NCBI GenBank assembly: GCA_963978895.1
Contig: OZ022242.1
Span: forward strand, 24,779,663 to 24,843,662
Direction of reading: 5' to 3'
DNA: 64,000 nt
Source of the DNA: Erpobdella octoculata
Taxonomy: Eukaryota; Annelida; Clitellata; Hirudinida; Erpobdellidae
Positions 25,185 through 33,701 of this stretch are shown here, piece after piece. The position numbers were made by a program, and so were the translations under genes. Position 1 is the stretch's first letter. The number at the start of each line of letters is the position of its first letter. The notes beneath the pieces are model-generated. The model worked only from the letters and a program-made list of their open reading frames with translations, ran no database searches and was not told the origin of the DNA.

Positions 25185-26363
25185 ATGTATGAATGTATGT
25201 ATGTATGTATGTATGTAGAATCGGATCTAGGGGAGGAACTGAGAGCGAAAAAATGAGCGGGAAAGCGACAGGGAACGGATAACGGGAGCGGGAGCGCAAG
25301 CGGGAAGGAAACGGGAGCGTAAAAGAAACGCATTAGGTAAACCTCTAAAAACCCCGGGCAACGCCAGGTGCCCCCGCTAGTATTTTATAAAAACATAAGC
25401 AACAAAAAACATACAAGCACAAAAATAAAAAAAAACACACAAGTATAGCCAAAATATTTTTGAACAAAATTCAATAAGTTAAATTTGAATGCAAATCACC
25501 ATAGAAATAAACCTCCACACTTCATTAAAATGAATGGCCAAAAATTTGTTTCAACCCATATAAATTCACACATGAAAATGGTGCAGAACAGAATTTGCAC
25601 CAGTCCATAAAAGTCAGAAATTTGCCAGAGAATGAGAAATATGTTGCATTCAAATTCTCTTTAATCACCGCAGCATTTCTAACTAATTCATCAAATTACT
25701 AATCTTTTTAACTTTCAATAAATTTAAATAGAACAAAAACTGTTTTCAAAAATTTAATTTATGAGTGTATGCATATTAGTATATAATCAATATATATGTG
25801 TGTGTGTAGTTTCCCCAAAAAAATGAGAATGATAAATAAATATGTAATTAGAAGGAACAAGTGGATATGAAATAAAGTTACATGTGGAAACATCAATGTA
25901 ATTAAGGATCTTACGATCAAAATTAAATTACTTTGAGCTTGTGTGACATATTTAAAACTATTTTATATATAAGTTCATTTTGACTGATTGAACAATAAAT
26001 TACTGATTAAAAACAAGCTAATTCATTAAAATAAGATTTTAAAAAATAAAACACTCACTTGAAGAATAAGAAGAAAAAGGAAATAAATGTTGGCCAATCT
26101 CGTGAATTGTTCAAACAAATTTAGTGGAAGGAATGTTAAAAGATTGTATTTTGATGTTGATATGTAATTATTCTGTAACAAAAAATATTCATTTCATAAT
26201 TTATTTTAACAATCTAAAATTGATTTTCTTACATTAAAATCAGAAAACTTTCTATAAACTCAAATTTCAAATATAACTTTTAACATAATAAAAAAGCTAA
26301 CAGCATATTTGAACTGTGCATTGTAAATGGGATCATTTGCTTTCACTTTCCTTAATCCAGTAT
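8002..26363 (-). CDS. ATP8B: P4-ATPase phospholipid flippase, ATP8B-type (15 exons placed, both ends missing)
   Basis: A multi-exon gene on the minus strand. Joining 26302-26363, 26059-26172, one of 22326-22424 or 21269-21367, 20185-20319, 19788-19858, 19613-19695, 19291-19538, 18684-18922, 13019-13181, 12834-12923, 8619-8781, 8477-8556, 8235-8336 and 8002-8121 gives one frame with agreeing intron phases. It covers the N-terminal segment, membrane helices 1-4, the actuator domain, the phosphorylation loop (DKTGTLT) and most of the nucleotide-binding domain ([13 protein letters not shown]). P4-ATPases move aminophospholipids from the outer to the cytosolic leaflet, usually with a CDC50-type beta subunit. 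Motifs such as [16 protein letters not shown] point to ATP8B. The start exon and the C-terminal half (hinge, helices 5-10) are not found here. No disabling change is seen in the exons, so it may be functional. Confidence 0.92.
8235..8336 (-). CDS. ATP8B: P4-ATPase exon: nucleotide-binding domain (FNNVRKRMS)
   Basis: 102 nt, phase 0. It encodes [12 protein letters not shown] and [12 protein letters not shown], matching the conserved F-x-S-x-RKRMS. The donor reads GTCTGT, a weak site, chosen because it joins in frame to IIVR of the next exon. Confidence 0.93.
8477..8556 (-). CDS. ATP8B: P4-ATPase exon: nucleotide-binding domain (SPDEAALV)
   Basis: Eighty nt encoding [20 protein letters not shown] and GFVYK. 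SPDE-x-ALV is a P4 N-domain signature. Donor GTAGAA. Confidence 0.96.
8619..8781 (-). CDS. ATP8B: P4-ATPase exon: nucleotide-binding domain, start
   Basis: 163 nt, acceptor TCCAG, donor GTTTGT. It encodes [20 protein letters not shown], a conserved N-domain helix. The intron upstream of it in the gene (8782-12833) contains the piggyBac/LINE nest. Confidence 0.95.
9803..11873 (+). pseudogene. CR1/L2-like LINE reverse transcriptase, broken
   Basis: It begins [10 protein letters not shown] (end of an APE endonuclease), then a linker. RT motifs are [31 protein letters not shown] (A), [19 protein letters not shown] (B) and KFADDTKL (C, ADD), followed by the thumb and C-terminal region ([13 protein letters not shown]) to a stop at 11873. 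Frame changes lie at an A-run near 10216 and at about 10998. The usual SPGPDGIHPR-type segment between GKVR and [12 protein letters not shown] is deleted. Non-functional. Confidence 0.88.
9803..12060 (+). mobile_element. 5'-truncated CR1/L2-like LINE inside piggyBac
   Basis: It starts within the last residues of the endonuclease domain and ends in (TCTTA)n at about 12036-12060. TTTGAC at 9797-9802 and 12061-12066 is the likely target-site duplication. Confidence 0.8.
12319..12833. other. Intron sequence, nothing recognised
   Basis: AT-rich intron between piggyBac and the P4-ATPase exon at 12834; no repeat or gene seen. Confidence 0.6.
12834..12923 (-). CDS. ATP8B: P4-ATPase exon: after phosphorylation site
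   Basis: Ninety nt, phase 0 at both ends. [18 protein letters not shown] continues the [13 protein letters not shown] sequence typical of P4-ATPases. Donor GTGAGA. Confidence 0.95.
13019..13181 (-). CDS. ATP8B: P4-ATPase exon: phosphorylation site (DKTGTLT)
   Basis: 163 nt encoding [20 protein letters not shown] and [10 protein letters not shown]; the Asp of DKTGT is the phosphorylated residue of all P-type ATPases. Donor GTAATT. It is separated from the previous exon by a 5.5 kb intron. Confidence 0.97.
13988..14627. mobile_element. hAT-like non-autonomous element
   Basis: The left end CAGTTGCGCACCCAGG and the right end CCTTGGATGCGCCATTG are imperfect inverted repeats of the CAGTGGCG-x-A-x-CCAGG type common in hAT elements. 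The interior (about 640 bp) is AT-rich with no transposase frame. Confidence 0.5.
16461..17460. repeat. Three degenerate tandem copies of a ~390-bp unit
   Basis: Landmarks GGAACTCAAGC...CAGAT at 16469, 16857 and (diverged) 17255, followed each time by GCATTTTT, TTATTTCAAA, GATTTCA, a TTTTAGAAGAAA segment and ATAAAAAGTTT. Spacing is about 388 and 398 bp. The third copy is shorter and the most diverged. No coding frame is conserved. Confidence 0.75.
17955..18115. repeat. Dispersed repeat shared with 6795-6930
   Basis: Both places read GAAACTTTCGAATCAAT, then T-rich sequence with AAATA-AA runs and a TTTCTATACA or TTTCTCTACA segment. Orientation is the same. The family is not identified. Confidence 0.6.
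18684..18922 (-). CDS. ATP8B: P4-ATPase exon: helices 3-4
   Basis: 239 nt, acceptor TGCAG, donor GTGATG. It encodes a hydrophobic helix ([17 protein letters not shown]), VWETNF, a lumenal loop, then helix 4 with VVPISLYV, the PISL motif that replaces the cation-site sequence in flippases. The final two bases join the next exon to make Ser. Confidence 0.95.
19291..19538 (-). CDS. ATP8B: P4-ATPase exon: actuator end to helix 3
   Basis: 248 nt, donor GTTAGT. It encodes [20 protein letters not shown] and [17 protein letters not shown], both hallmark P4 sequences, and ends at the start of helix 3 (NILIIG). Confidence 0.95.
19613..19695 (-). CDS. ATP8B: P4-ATPase exon: actuator domain (DGETNLK)
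   Basis: Eighty-three nt giving [19 protein letters not shown] and onward to SQFD; the last base starts Gly of the next exon. The acceptor has a weak pyrimidine tract but is the only one keeping the motif in frame. Confidence 0.85.
19788..19858 (-). CDS. ATP8B: P4-ATPase exon: actuator domain
   Basis: Seventy-one nt encoding [20 protein letters not shown], then ELD. The last two bases form Gly with the next exon, so the exons join as ELDGETNLK, the conserved actuator motif (DGET, P4 equivalent of TGES). Confidence 0.93.
19905..20112 (-). mobile_element. Probable tRNA-derived SINE remnant
   Basis: On the minus strand, GAGTGGTTAACTAGCC resembles a tRNA A box and, about 30 nt later, GTTGGTTCAAGTGC resembles a B box. 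About 140 nt of unique sequence follows. It lies in the intron between the P4-ATPase exons at 19788 and 20185. Confidence 0.5.
20185..20319 (-). CDS. ATP8B: P4-ATPase exon: start of actuator domain
   Basis: 135 nt, phase 0 at both ends, donor GTGAGT. It encodes [11 protein letters not shown] and [16 protein letters not shown], matching the conserved RHK-x-D-x-x-VNNR and VGDII-x-L-x-N motifs of P4-ATPases. Confidence 0.93.
20320..21268. other. Intron sequence, nothing recognised
   Basis: AT-rich intron of the P4-ATPase gene. A CAGTGGCAGATATAGC string at about 20824 looks like a hAT terminus, but no partner end was found. Confidence 0.5.
21269..21367 (-). CDS. ATP8B: P4-ATPase alternative helix-2 exon B
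   Basis: Ninety-nine nt (33 codons), acceptor AACAG, donor GTAAGT, phase 0 at both ends. It encodes [16 protein letters not shown] and ends SKDAFDDI. The [10 protein letters not shown] start is the canonical ATP8B form. Only 37 nt of intron separate its acceptor from the end of a Helitron (21405-21897). Using both exons A and B in one transcript would keep frame but insert an extra membrane helix. Confidence 0.9.
21405..21897 (+). mobile_element. Non-autonomous Helitron, family 1 (copy H1)
   Basis: It starts TCTATATATATAAAAATAAG and ends GGGTACCCCGCTAGT, inserted between A and T without a duplication, as Helitrons do. Near the 5' end is the family block TTGCTACACCATTCATCCGA. The 3' half is an irregular G/A-rich repeat (CGGGAAAGCGACCGGGA-like). 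An ACGCCGGG hairpin arm precedes the CTAGT end. It lies between the two alternative helix-2 exons. Confidence 0.8.
22326..22424 (-). CDS. ATP8B: P4-ATPase alternative helix-2 exon A
   Basis: Ninety-nine nt (33 codons), acceptor GGCAG, donor GTAAGT, phase 0 at both ends. It encodes [16 protein letters not shown] and ends VKDLVDDV, the helix-2 segment. It has the same length and phase as exon B and is about 45% identical to it, which fits a mutually exclusive pair. It lacks the IPQ/E-IS sequence usual after helix 1 in P4-ATPases, although its end resembles the KDLVDDV of ATP8B-type proteins. Confidence 0.85.
22832..24110 (-). mobile_element. Helitron family 2, nested in H2
   Basis: On the minus strand it starts TCTATATATATAAAAGAACA, followed by (TGAC)n-like CTGACTGACTGACTGA, and ends CGGGCACTGCTAGT at 22832. 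The interior contains GGCCCG-rich sequence (about 22900-23180) and a tandem repeat of about 155 bp. No transposase is encoded. Confidence 0.75.
23270..23840. repeat. ~155-bp tandem repeat, about 3.7 copies
   Basis: CAGTTTTTGAGTAGCAG recurs at 23271, 23424, 23579 and 23736. Each is followed by TTTAAAAACCAA-TAACC, a CCTGGAAACCAAATTTTC segment and GGTGAAACAC. It lies inside the family 2 Helitron. Confidence 0.85.
24397..24612. repeat. (TATG)n microsatellite
   Basis: Runs of TATG/GTAT at 24397-24478 and 24548-24606, with GTGT variants between. Further arrays lie at 24670-24720 and 25125-25216. They belong to the Helitron H2 interior. Confidence 0.95.
24722..25022 (-). mobile_element. LINE 3' fragment (CR1-like), inside Helitron H2
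   Basis: Minus-strand copy of the LINE end seen at 34362-35113, with (TAA)n tail at 24721-24738. It encodes the C-terminal part ([18 protein letters not shown] and [13 protein letters not shown] sequence) with sequence changes. It is truncated after about 300 bp. Confidence 0.8.
25382..26058. other. Intron sequence, nothing recognised
   Basis: AT-rich intron between Helitron H2 and the helix-1 exon; only a short (TG)n near 25797. Confidence 0.6.
26059..26172 (-). CDS. ATP8B: P4-ATPase exon: helix 1
   Basis: 114 nt, phase 0 at both ends. It encodes [16 protein letters not shown] and [14 protein letters not shown], the conserved first membrane helix ending at the Gln that precedes the lipid entry-gate residues. 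Donor GTGAGT. Confidence 0.93.
26302..26363 (-). CDS. ATP8B: P4-ATPase exon: N-terminal cytosolic segment
   Basis: Sixty-two nt encoding [16 protein letters not shown] at its end, the conserved P4 segment before helix 1. The acceptor follows a T-rich tract and the donor is GT at 26301-26300. It begins with two bases completing a codon, so at least one upstream exon is expected beyond 26.4 kb. Confidence 0.8.
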
Positions 26364-26457
26364 CTTTATAAAAAAAAAATTTATTAAGGTGATTTGATGA
26401 TTATCAAAAAATTGTTTTATAATATTGAACTGATCAAAACTTTTCACACACACACAA

Positions 26458-26507
<50 letters not shown>

Positions 26508-27107
26508 CAACATATCCAACTAACCCATTGGTTTATGCTCCCAAAATTTCCACTTCATTGTTGCCAGTTCAAATCAATTTATTTGTTCATCACACTATAA
26601 CAAAGAGAAAAAACATGGAGTAACATCAATGACATAATTTTATTATATTTGATTTAAGTTTGATTTATTATTTTACTAAATTTATTTTGTTTCAATTTGT
26701 ATATTAGAAATAAGTTTTCAACTTGTTCCTACTCGGGTCCCTTTCTCTGGAACTCTCTTCCTACTTCTCTTACTAAACCTACTTCTCTCACAGTTTTCCA
26801 TCGGGGACTTAAAACTTATTTATTTAATAAATTCGTGGCCGAGCGCTATTGAACGATAGGAAATAGCCAGTGATGCTTTCCCAAAATTTTACCAGGGGTT
26901 CGCATTCCCAGTGAATATTTCATTTTTTTTAATATTAATATTTCCATTGAAATATTATTTGGAAGAGTAGCACACTAGCTGATGAATATTAAACTATCAG
27001 GAATAAACAATTTATCGTTCATATTCACTTTTAATTTGTTTCCTAATTGAAAAAGACACAAAATTATTTATATCAACTAGAATTCTGAAATTTCATATAT
27101 TCCTACA
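26364..27107. other. Region upstream of the first P4-ATPase exon found
   Basis: (CA)n/(TA)n at about 26446-26507 and a LINE 3' scrap at 26725-26853. No start exon, CpG-rich promoter or signal sequence could be supported. Confidence 0.5.
26725..26853 (+). mobile_element. LINE C-terminal scrap
   Basis: One frame reads LWNSLPTSLTKPTSLTVF, then LKTYLFNKF and a stop at about 26851. This is the characteristic carboxyl end of CR1-type LINE proteins. No other part of the element is present. Confidence 0.6.
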
Positions 27108-27389
27108 TCTATATATATAAAAATGAATGTTTGTATATATGTATGTATGTATGTTAATGTCCTTTATGCATTGCTACACCATTCATCCGATCGTAATGAA
27201 ATTTTCACACAACCTTGAGAGTCAATGGAAATCAAAAATAAAAAAAAAATTTTGAAATCCGTCACAAAATGAGCGGAGCGGAGCGGGTGAGCGAGCGGGA
27301 ACTATATATATATGTATGTGCGTATGTATGTGTGTATGTATGTATGTGTATGTGCATGTATGTGTGTCTGTGTGTGTGTTTATGTATGA

Positions 27390-27678
27390 ACTAGCGGAGA
27401 TACCCGGCGTTGCCCAGGTTTTTTGAGGTTTTTCTAATGTTTGTCTCTTTCTCTCCCGTTTCCTTTCCCACCTGCTTTCCCACTCCTGTTAGCTTTCCCG
27501 TTTTCGGTCGTTTTCCCACTGCCGGTCGCTTTCCCGCTCCCGGTCGTTTTCCCGTCCCGGTCGCTGCCCCGTTCCCGCTCACGCTTGCTTTTCTGTTCCC
27601 GCTCGCTGTCCGTTCCGGGTCGCTTTCCCGTTTCTATAATAGACAAACTAACCCACAAACATTCATATATATATATAG
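27390..27678 (-). mobile_element. Family 1 Helitron, inverted and nested in H3
   Basis: On the plus strand it begins ACTAGCGGAGATACCCGGCG (complement of a Helitron 3' end) and ends ACATTCATATATATATATAG (complement of the 5' end). About 290 bp long, so a short deletion version. Confidence 0.75.
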
Positions 27679-27743
27679 TCTTAGCAAATCTATTTTGCGT
27701 TTTATAGGCTAACAGAAGTTATGAAAGAATGTAAAAGAGAAAA

Positions 27744-28170
27744 TGAGCGGGAACGGGAACGGGAACGGGAGAGCAACCGTGACCGGGAATGGGAGAGCAA
27801 GCATGACCGGGAACGGGAGAGCAAGCGTGAGCGGGAACGGGAAAGCGACCGGGAACGGGAAAGCGACCGGGAACGGGAAAGCGACCGGGAACGGGAAAGC
27901 GACCGAGAACGGGAAAGCGACCGGGAACGGGAAAGCGACCGGAAACGGGAAAGCGACCGGGAACGGGAAAGCGACCGGGAACGCGGAAAGCGACCGGGAA
28001 CGCGGAAAGCGACTGGAATCGGGAGAGCAAGCTTGGAAGGAAACGCGAGCAAGAGAGAAAATCGATAACAGAACTTCTGAGCGGGAAAGCGACCGGGAGC
28101 TGGAAAACGACCGAGAGCGGAAAAGCGACCGGGAACGCTACGAAAACGGGAAAGGGAGAAGGGAACGGGA
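27744..28170. repeat. 18-bp G-rich minisatellite in Helitron H3
   Basis: Unit GACCGGGAACGGGAAAGC repeated with few changes, best between 27840 and 28000. The open frames across it (RERESD-type on plus, SRSLSR-type on minus) reflect the period and are not taken as genes. Confidence 0.9.
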
Positions 28171-28454
28171 GCGAGAGAGACAAACATTAGAAAAACCTCT
28201 AAAAACCCCGGGCAACGCCGGGTAACCCCGCTAGTATTATTATAAAGTAATTGAATCATTGAAATTATTAATAAATACTTGATTTTCACTAATCAGGGGC
28301 GCAGCCAAAATATTTTTGAGGGGTTTGGGGGGAGAAACTGATTAGTAAAGAGTTTTACTAAAAAATTTACGATTTACAAAAGTCAAGTCTTAGCAAAAGG
28401 TTCAGCAATGATTAGTAATAACAAACCATAAGACATTTAATTTGGAACAGTAAA

Positions 28455-28770
28455 TTACAATATTATATTCAGCCGACGTTTTTTCTGCGAATAAATGTCG
28501 ATGACGGTTTCTTCATTAATGTCAAGGTCGCGATTAATGGTCATCTGGGCTAGCCCATTCAGCCTTGTCTGGCCCATTGCGGTACATAGATAATTTTTGA
28601 GTCTGCGCATAGTTAAGAAAAATTTCTCGGCTGTCGCAGAAGAAAGAAGCAACGTGGTAAAGAGTTTTAACAGCGTATTTATCTGCAGGTAGATGAATCT
28701 TGACAATGCTGCAGAACATCAACTGCGGTTTGTGATTTTCCGGCGGGTTCGGTCTTCTAAACTGAACCAA
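28455..28770 (-). pseudogene. hAT transposase C-terminal (dimerisation) fragment
   Basis: The minus strand reads INTLLKLFTTLLLSSATAEK, then MRRLKNYLCTAMGQTRLNGL and an NRD motif to a stop at 28455. This is the hATC dimerisation region (SATAER-x-FS-x-MRR-x-K-x-x-LR), of the ZMYM1-like type. Upstream the frame changes near 28700 and the DDE part is absent. CAGGGGCGCAGCCAAAAT at 28295-28312 may be its terminal repeat. Confidence 0.8.
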
Positions 28771-28789
28771 TGGACAACTCTGACCCTTT

Positions 28790-29562
28790 CATTTTTGAAT
28801 ACCTATTAAGAATATAATTTGAAAAATAATTGCTAACTAAAATATGGGCACACGCCTCAATTCAACATCAACTGAGGCAAGCTTTAATGAAGGGCCCTCG
28901 CGCTCCCTCTGGCTGCGCCTCGGTTCACTATATTCCCTTAAGTTAAGTTTGTTCACCCTGATATCATCTGTCGAGTTATGGTTCCTCAACCAACTTATTG
29001 CATAGGGAACTGCGTTCCAATTGTTCAATGGGCGACCAATTACTAGAAAACATAGGTAGAGGAGGCGGGAAGCAAATGCCTCTCAAATTTCTGGCGTATG
29101 AGATAAAATCAAGAGCTAAGTTTTGGTAATAGTGGTTAGCCCAAACAACCGACAATAAGATTAATTTAAAGTAATTTTTTTATGATTAACAGGGAGTTCG
29201 CACGAACCATACCATTCACATCAGGGAGTTCACGCAAACCCCCAGAAAAGCACCACTGGAAATGGCGCTATACAAATTCAACCGATTGATTGATTGAAAT
29301 TTGTTCTGCAATAATATCAGAAATAAAAAACAAAACTAACAGCTAGGAGACAGAGCAGAGCACAAGCGCTTAGTAGGACTCACAACAAATGGTTCTAATC
29401 TAATTGCAAAAAACAAAAACAAAAAGTTGTAGTCTATTTATTTTTGATTACAATAACAACAAGAAAATTTCATAGATGATTTATTATCTTTTAATACACT
29501 CTTTCAACAATCTGAATCTACAGTATATTCTCCGCCTTAATAATTAATTGTAATTAACCAGT
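28790..29562. other. Unassigned stretch with a repeat tail
   Basis: A 63-codon minus-strand frame (28837-29028) is not recognised. GGCGCTATACAAATTC followed by (GATT)n at 29262-29298 is a common LINE/SINE 3' tail, so the 100-150 bp before it may be a short retroelement remnant. Confidence 0.4.
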
Positions 29563-29768
29563 GGTAGATCCAGGAATTCCTTGTGGGGGAAAGACTTTCA
29601 AACTTTTTCAAGCCAAAATATTTGATTTATTTGGGTAGTCGTAAGTACTTTGCCAAAAAATGTACTTCCAACTTCATTCATTTTCGAAAAACCGGGTTTT
29701 CTAGCAAAAAAAAGTTTTGATAATCTGGTGGGGAGTATGTCCCTCCATCCCCCTGGATCCTTCCCTTT
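29563..29768. mobile_element. Possible hAT-type MITE
   Basis: CAGTGGTAGATCCAGG at the left and CCCCCTGGATCCTT at the right are partial inverted repeats of the CAGTGGCGGATCCAGG type. About 200 bp, no coding. Confidence 0.4.
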
Positions 29769-30237
29769 TAATAACGTACAAGTTGATAGTAATTATTAAA
29801 AAGTGAAAGTGCTTATATTTATATTTTAAAGAAGATAGATGATTAATGGTTTATGACAATTCACTAGAAAGCTCTGTGCCTGATTTCAATTGCTAGAATG
29901 TATCCAGTTGTAACTAGAGTTAAATATTGATTAAAGAACCTGTTACAAATTTGTTCAACAGTCCAAGCGATCGGCCAAACAAATCAATCAACTTCTCGCA
30001 AGAGCTCATCAGCGACCAACGAATGTTTTTAATTAATTGTGACTTATTACATCCAATGCACAGCAGAATGAAATATATGATTTAAGATCCCAAAATTACC
30101 TTAAATCTATCTGAGCAACTGAAGTGGAGAGTAAATATCATCTGCGCACGGGGCAATTTATTTATCTCTTTAGTGAACAGGTGAGCTGACAACGCTAATT
30201 CATGAGATTGTCGTGGCCATAGATATTATTAGATATA

Positions 30238-30521
<284 letters not shown>

Positions 30522-30570
30522 TAGACATATATAGATACGCCCTGCTGTGCTAACGTTCGCCTTCAACACG

Positions 30571-32594
30571 CGGCCGGCATTTTCGCCAATGTCCGACGGT
30601 ATAAGACAGGGAGATAAATAATGCCACCTGATTGCATAATTTTGAATTAAAAAAGTCACATAAATTATGTAAATATATAAACGCGCTCTGTTTTCCGATG
30701 TTGTTTATTTTATAGTCGTTGGCCGTTATGGATTGACAAAATTGCCGACAATGTTATTCGACACTCATGTATATAACTAAATAATTAAATAGCCTAGAAA
30801 ATTCAACTTGTCATTCTGTCTATCAGAGATCAACAATATTTGGAATGAAGCTTTTTCAATCATATAAGCCAAGCCTAGTCAATAAACTGAAACACAAATA
30901 AACTATTTTAATTTTTAATTGACTGACAATTAATAACTTTTGACAAAAGTTTACCAAATGGAATTTGATTTTTTAGTAAATTAATAATGCAAAAGGCTTC
31001 TGTTCTAAAAAAAATATATCATTACAAACAGTTATTCTAGTCTAAAAATCATGATACTGTGCAATTTAACTCATTAGTTGTTTATTTAATGCAGAAATGG
31101 CTTAACTAAGTTGTTCATGGAGATAAATAGGACTAGTTGGAACATATCTGAAACTTTCCCAGGAGATTGATAATATATTTTCAACCAAATTCTACTCTGT
31201 CAGCATGCTAAGGACAAGCATGTGATAACAGTGCATAGTAACACTGATTTCTTTAAAACCTAAACAAACAAACACATAAGCAAAACAACATGAAAAAATT
31301 GTGCTTCATTGCTTTGATCCAAAACATTTTTTCAAAGTTCAAACTCTAGCATTATTTGTTTTAATAAATTCATGAATTGTCTTGAGTTGACAATATTTCA
31401 GTATTCAGTGTTGTTCAATTATTTGACTTCCCAGTTATTAGTGCAGAAATAATTGTGTTTTAATTTTTTTATATTGGCCTCATAATCAAGAACTGAGATA
31501 ATTTTGTAATATAATAAAGCTGAATAGTTATTAATAATAATAATAATGATGAATTTATATAGCGCCAGATAAGTCAGAGGCGCTTACGAAGGTTCCTTTG
31601 GATCGGAAACTTCGAAGAACACGCTATTTTCATAGACATGAGAAAGCAATGCGAGTGAACTCCTTGCCTAAGGGAGTTACGCTGGTGACGCAGGTGAGGC
31701 TTGAACTGCCGACCTAACGATCAACAGGCGAGCGCTCTACCGCTCTGCCACCAGCGCCTCGCTACTGTTGTTCTCAATTAAAATCAAAGAAATCAATAAA
31801 ACTGATAATTTTTAATGATTTTTAATCATCTAAATCTAAAATGTCATGTTACTCATAAAACATTTGAAACCTAAAAATGTTGCATTAGTTTAAAAATATC
31901 TAAATTTTTGTTAGTAACTAAAATTTGTTAGTTTTTTCATATGCATGTCAGATTAGCTGAGTTATTTATTTATCTGCAGCAGAAACATGACAAAAGGTCT
32001 TGAATACTTTAATGTTACAGGTCCAGCAAACTTTTATTTGGTGTATATGGCAAAGGCAGTTGTAAAAGAATAGTTGTGGAGACAAGCTGTATCAAAGTAG
32101 ATACAAAAATGTGTATGACCTTTTTTGTCTAAATGGCTCAATATAGAAGCCACATACAAATATTAGAATGATTGTAAGAACTATTATAAGTATCAATAAA
32201 AATATTAATAAAACAATAGTATTAAAATAGTATTAAAACAATAGCATTAAAATATTATTAAAACAATAGTATTAAAATAGTATAAAACAACAATTTTCAG
32301 CTGTAAATAACTTATGGCCTACAGTCCATAGATACTACAATCATGTTAATTTTAAATAAAAATTATTATTAATCACAATATTATGTTTCTAAATAAAAGT
32401 GTAAAAGTTAATTTGACCAAAATAAATAAAATTTCAAACGAAAATATTAGCAAGCTTCAAGAGCATAATGTATGCAAATATGAATAGATATCTATGGTTG
32501 TATGTTACCTAGTCATTTAAAACTATCCAATCAGATGATAGTATTTGTCTCCCTGTCTTATACCGTCGGACATTAGCGAAAATGCACGCGGCCG
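30571..32594. mobile_element. Element with ~66-bp inverted arms, family unknown
   Basis: The left arm 30571-30636 and right arm 32527-32594 are inverted copies (shared core ATGTCCGACGGTATAAGACA). The interior of about 1.9 kb has no transposase frame and contains a SINE (31528-31765). It could be a non-autonomous DNA transposon with long arms or two inverted copies of one repeat. Target duplication was not identified. Confidence 0.55.
31528..31765 (-). mobile_element. tRNA-derived SINE
   Basis: On the minus strand the head GGTGGCAGAGCGGTAGAGCG has an A box, and GGTCGGCAGTTCAAGCC a B box, as in a tRNA. A central part with ACTCCCTTAGGCAAGGAG follows. The tail is GGCGCTATATAAATTCAT followed by (TTA)n-type repeats. 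About 235 bp and complete-looking. Confidence 0.8.
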
Positions 32595-33298
32595 CCGAGC
32601 CAACCCCAGCCGAGACCTAAAACTGCACAATAAATAAACAGGGATGACGATAATATGTATACGACATACGATAGTTTTCTCCCTAATTTCGTTTTATTGA
32701 ATTAGTCTGTATTTATGAATTATTTTTCTTATTGAAACACTCAAATAAGTTGTTTTGTTTTTATTTCGAAGAAAATATTACTCCTGACAATATTTTTACT
32801 TTTACATATAATAGCAGCTACTATTAAAAGTCATTTTTATAGTGAAAATTGACATTCTCATACTATGAAAAACATAATTTAGAAGTAGAACTTTTAGTTT
32901 GAAAGTAGAACTTTAAAGTTTGTGTTTTTCTGGAGCAAATTCAGCATTAATATGAGAAGTAACATGATTAGGAAAACTGCATCTTTAGAATTTTTGATGA
33001 TTAGTCGGTTCATGGTTTTAAATTTGTGTACACATGCTCTTTTCAACATTTTCTTCCTACTGGTATGATACAGTTGCAACATTGTTATAGTTGGAGTGGG
33101 TAATCCCGTTGTAGGGGTTCATTGACAAACCAAATATGCAAGCTTCATCCACTAGCCCTTTAGCTCCACCCACAAAATTTTAAATGTAATTTCTGAAAAT
33201 TTAGAGCAGCATTAATAATATAAAAATTAGGATTAAACAATTGTATAAAAGTAGATTAAAATCGAGTAAATGTGTACAATTACTTGTTGGTTACTAAA
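32595..33298. other. Nothing recognised
   Basis: AT-rich sequence without supported gene or repeat; one 62-codon minus frame (32894-33082) looks random. Confidence 0.55.
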
Positions 33299-33701
33299 TA
33301 GGGGAGAGTAGTACCAAATGGCCACACAATTTTACACTTTTATTCAAATCAATCATACAAAAAAACTGTAAGTGATAGAAATAAAAAATTTTTACATAAT
33401 GAAAGCAAAAACATTCCACTACTGAAAACCGCTCATTAAAACTTTTCAAATTATAACAATTTTATAAAAAACGATAAATAACGCAACCTCTTCCAAAATT
33501 TCTGGCTGGCCATTCAGTACAACCTGGTAGTATTGAATGGCCACCCCCAAGTACTCAATGGCCACTCATGCAATTTTTATTATAGAAGACACAATTCTCA
33601 ACAAATGGTAAGCCAAAATATTTTATTTCACAGAAAAATCTTCATTAATGTTAATTAAAAAATAAAAAAAAATGTTTGTCATTTTATTGAAAAATTGTAG
33701 C

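Larger units (their letters stand above)
22785..25381 (+). mobile_element. Non-autonomous Helitron, family 1 (copy H2), carrying nested insertions
   Basis: 5' end TCTATATATATAAAAATG at 22785 and 3' end ending CTAGT at 25381. After 47 bp it is interrupted by a second Helitron (22832-24110). It resumes with the TTGCTACACCATTCATCCGA block near 24131, then (TATG)n arrays, an inserted LINE 3' end (24722-25022), and the G/A-rich 3' part. It lies in the intron between the helix-1 exon and alternative exon A. Confidence 0.78.
27108..28235 (+). mobile_element. Non-autonomous Helitron, family 1 (copy H3)
   Basis: 5' end TCTATATATATAAAAATG at 27108, family block TTGCTACACCATTCATCCGA near 27173, then ATGAGCGGAGCGGAGCGGG. 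The 3' end GGGCAACGCCGGGTAACC...CTAGT lies at 28235. An inverted family 1 copy sits inside (27390-27678), and an 18-bp G-rich minisatellite fills the 3' half. Confidence 0.82.

Noticed and set aside
24283..25333. Met-Tyr-Val-Cys and His-Thr-Tyr-Ile repeat frames, also at 48437-48700, 52070-52477 and 55394-56585
   Set aside because: They are translations of (TATG)n/(CATA)n microsatellites on either strand.
27391..28289. Arg/Glu/Ser-Asp and Ser-Arg-Ser-Leu frames that look like SR-type proteins
   Set aside because: The period follows the 18-bp Helitron minisatellite and is open on both strands; no conserved domain.
31680..31765. A functional tRNA gene on the minus strand
   Set aside because: A and B boxes are present, but the acceptor stem does not close and SINE body and tail follow directly.
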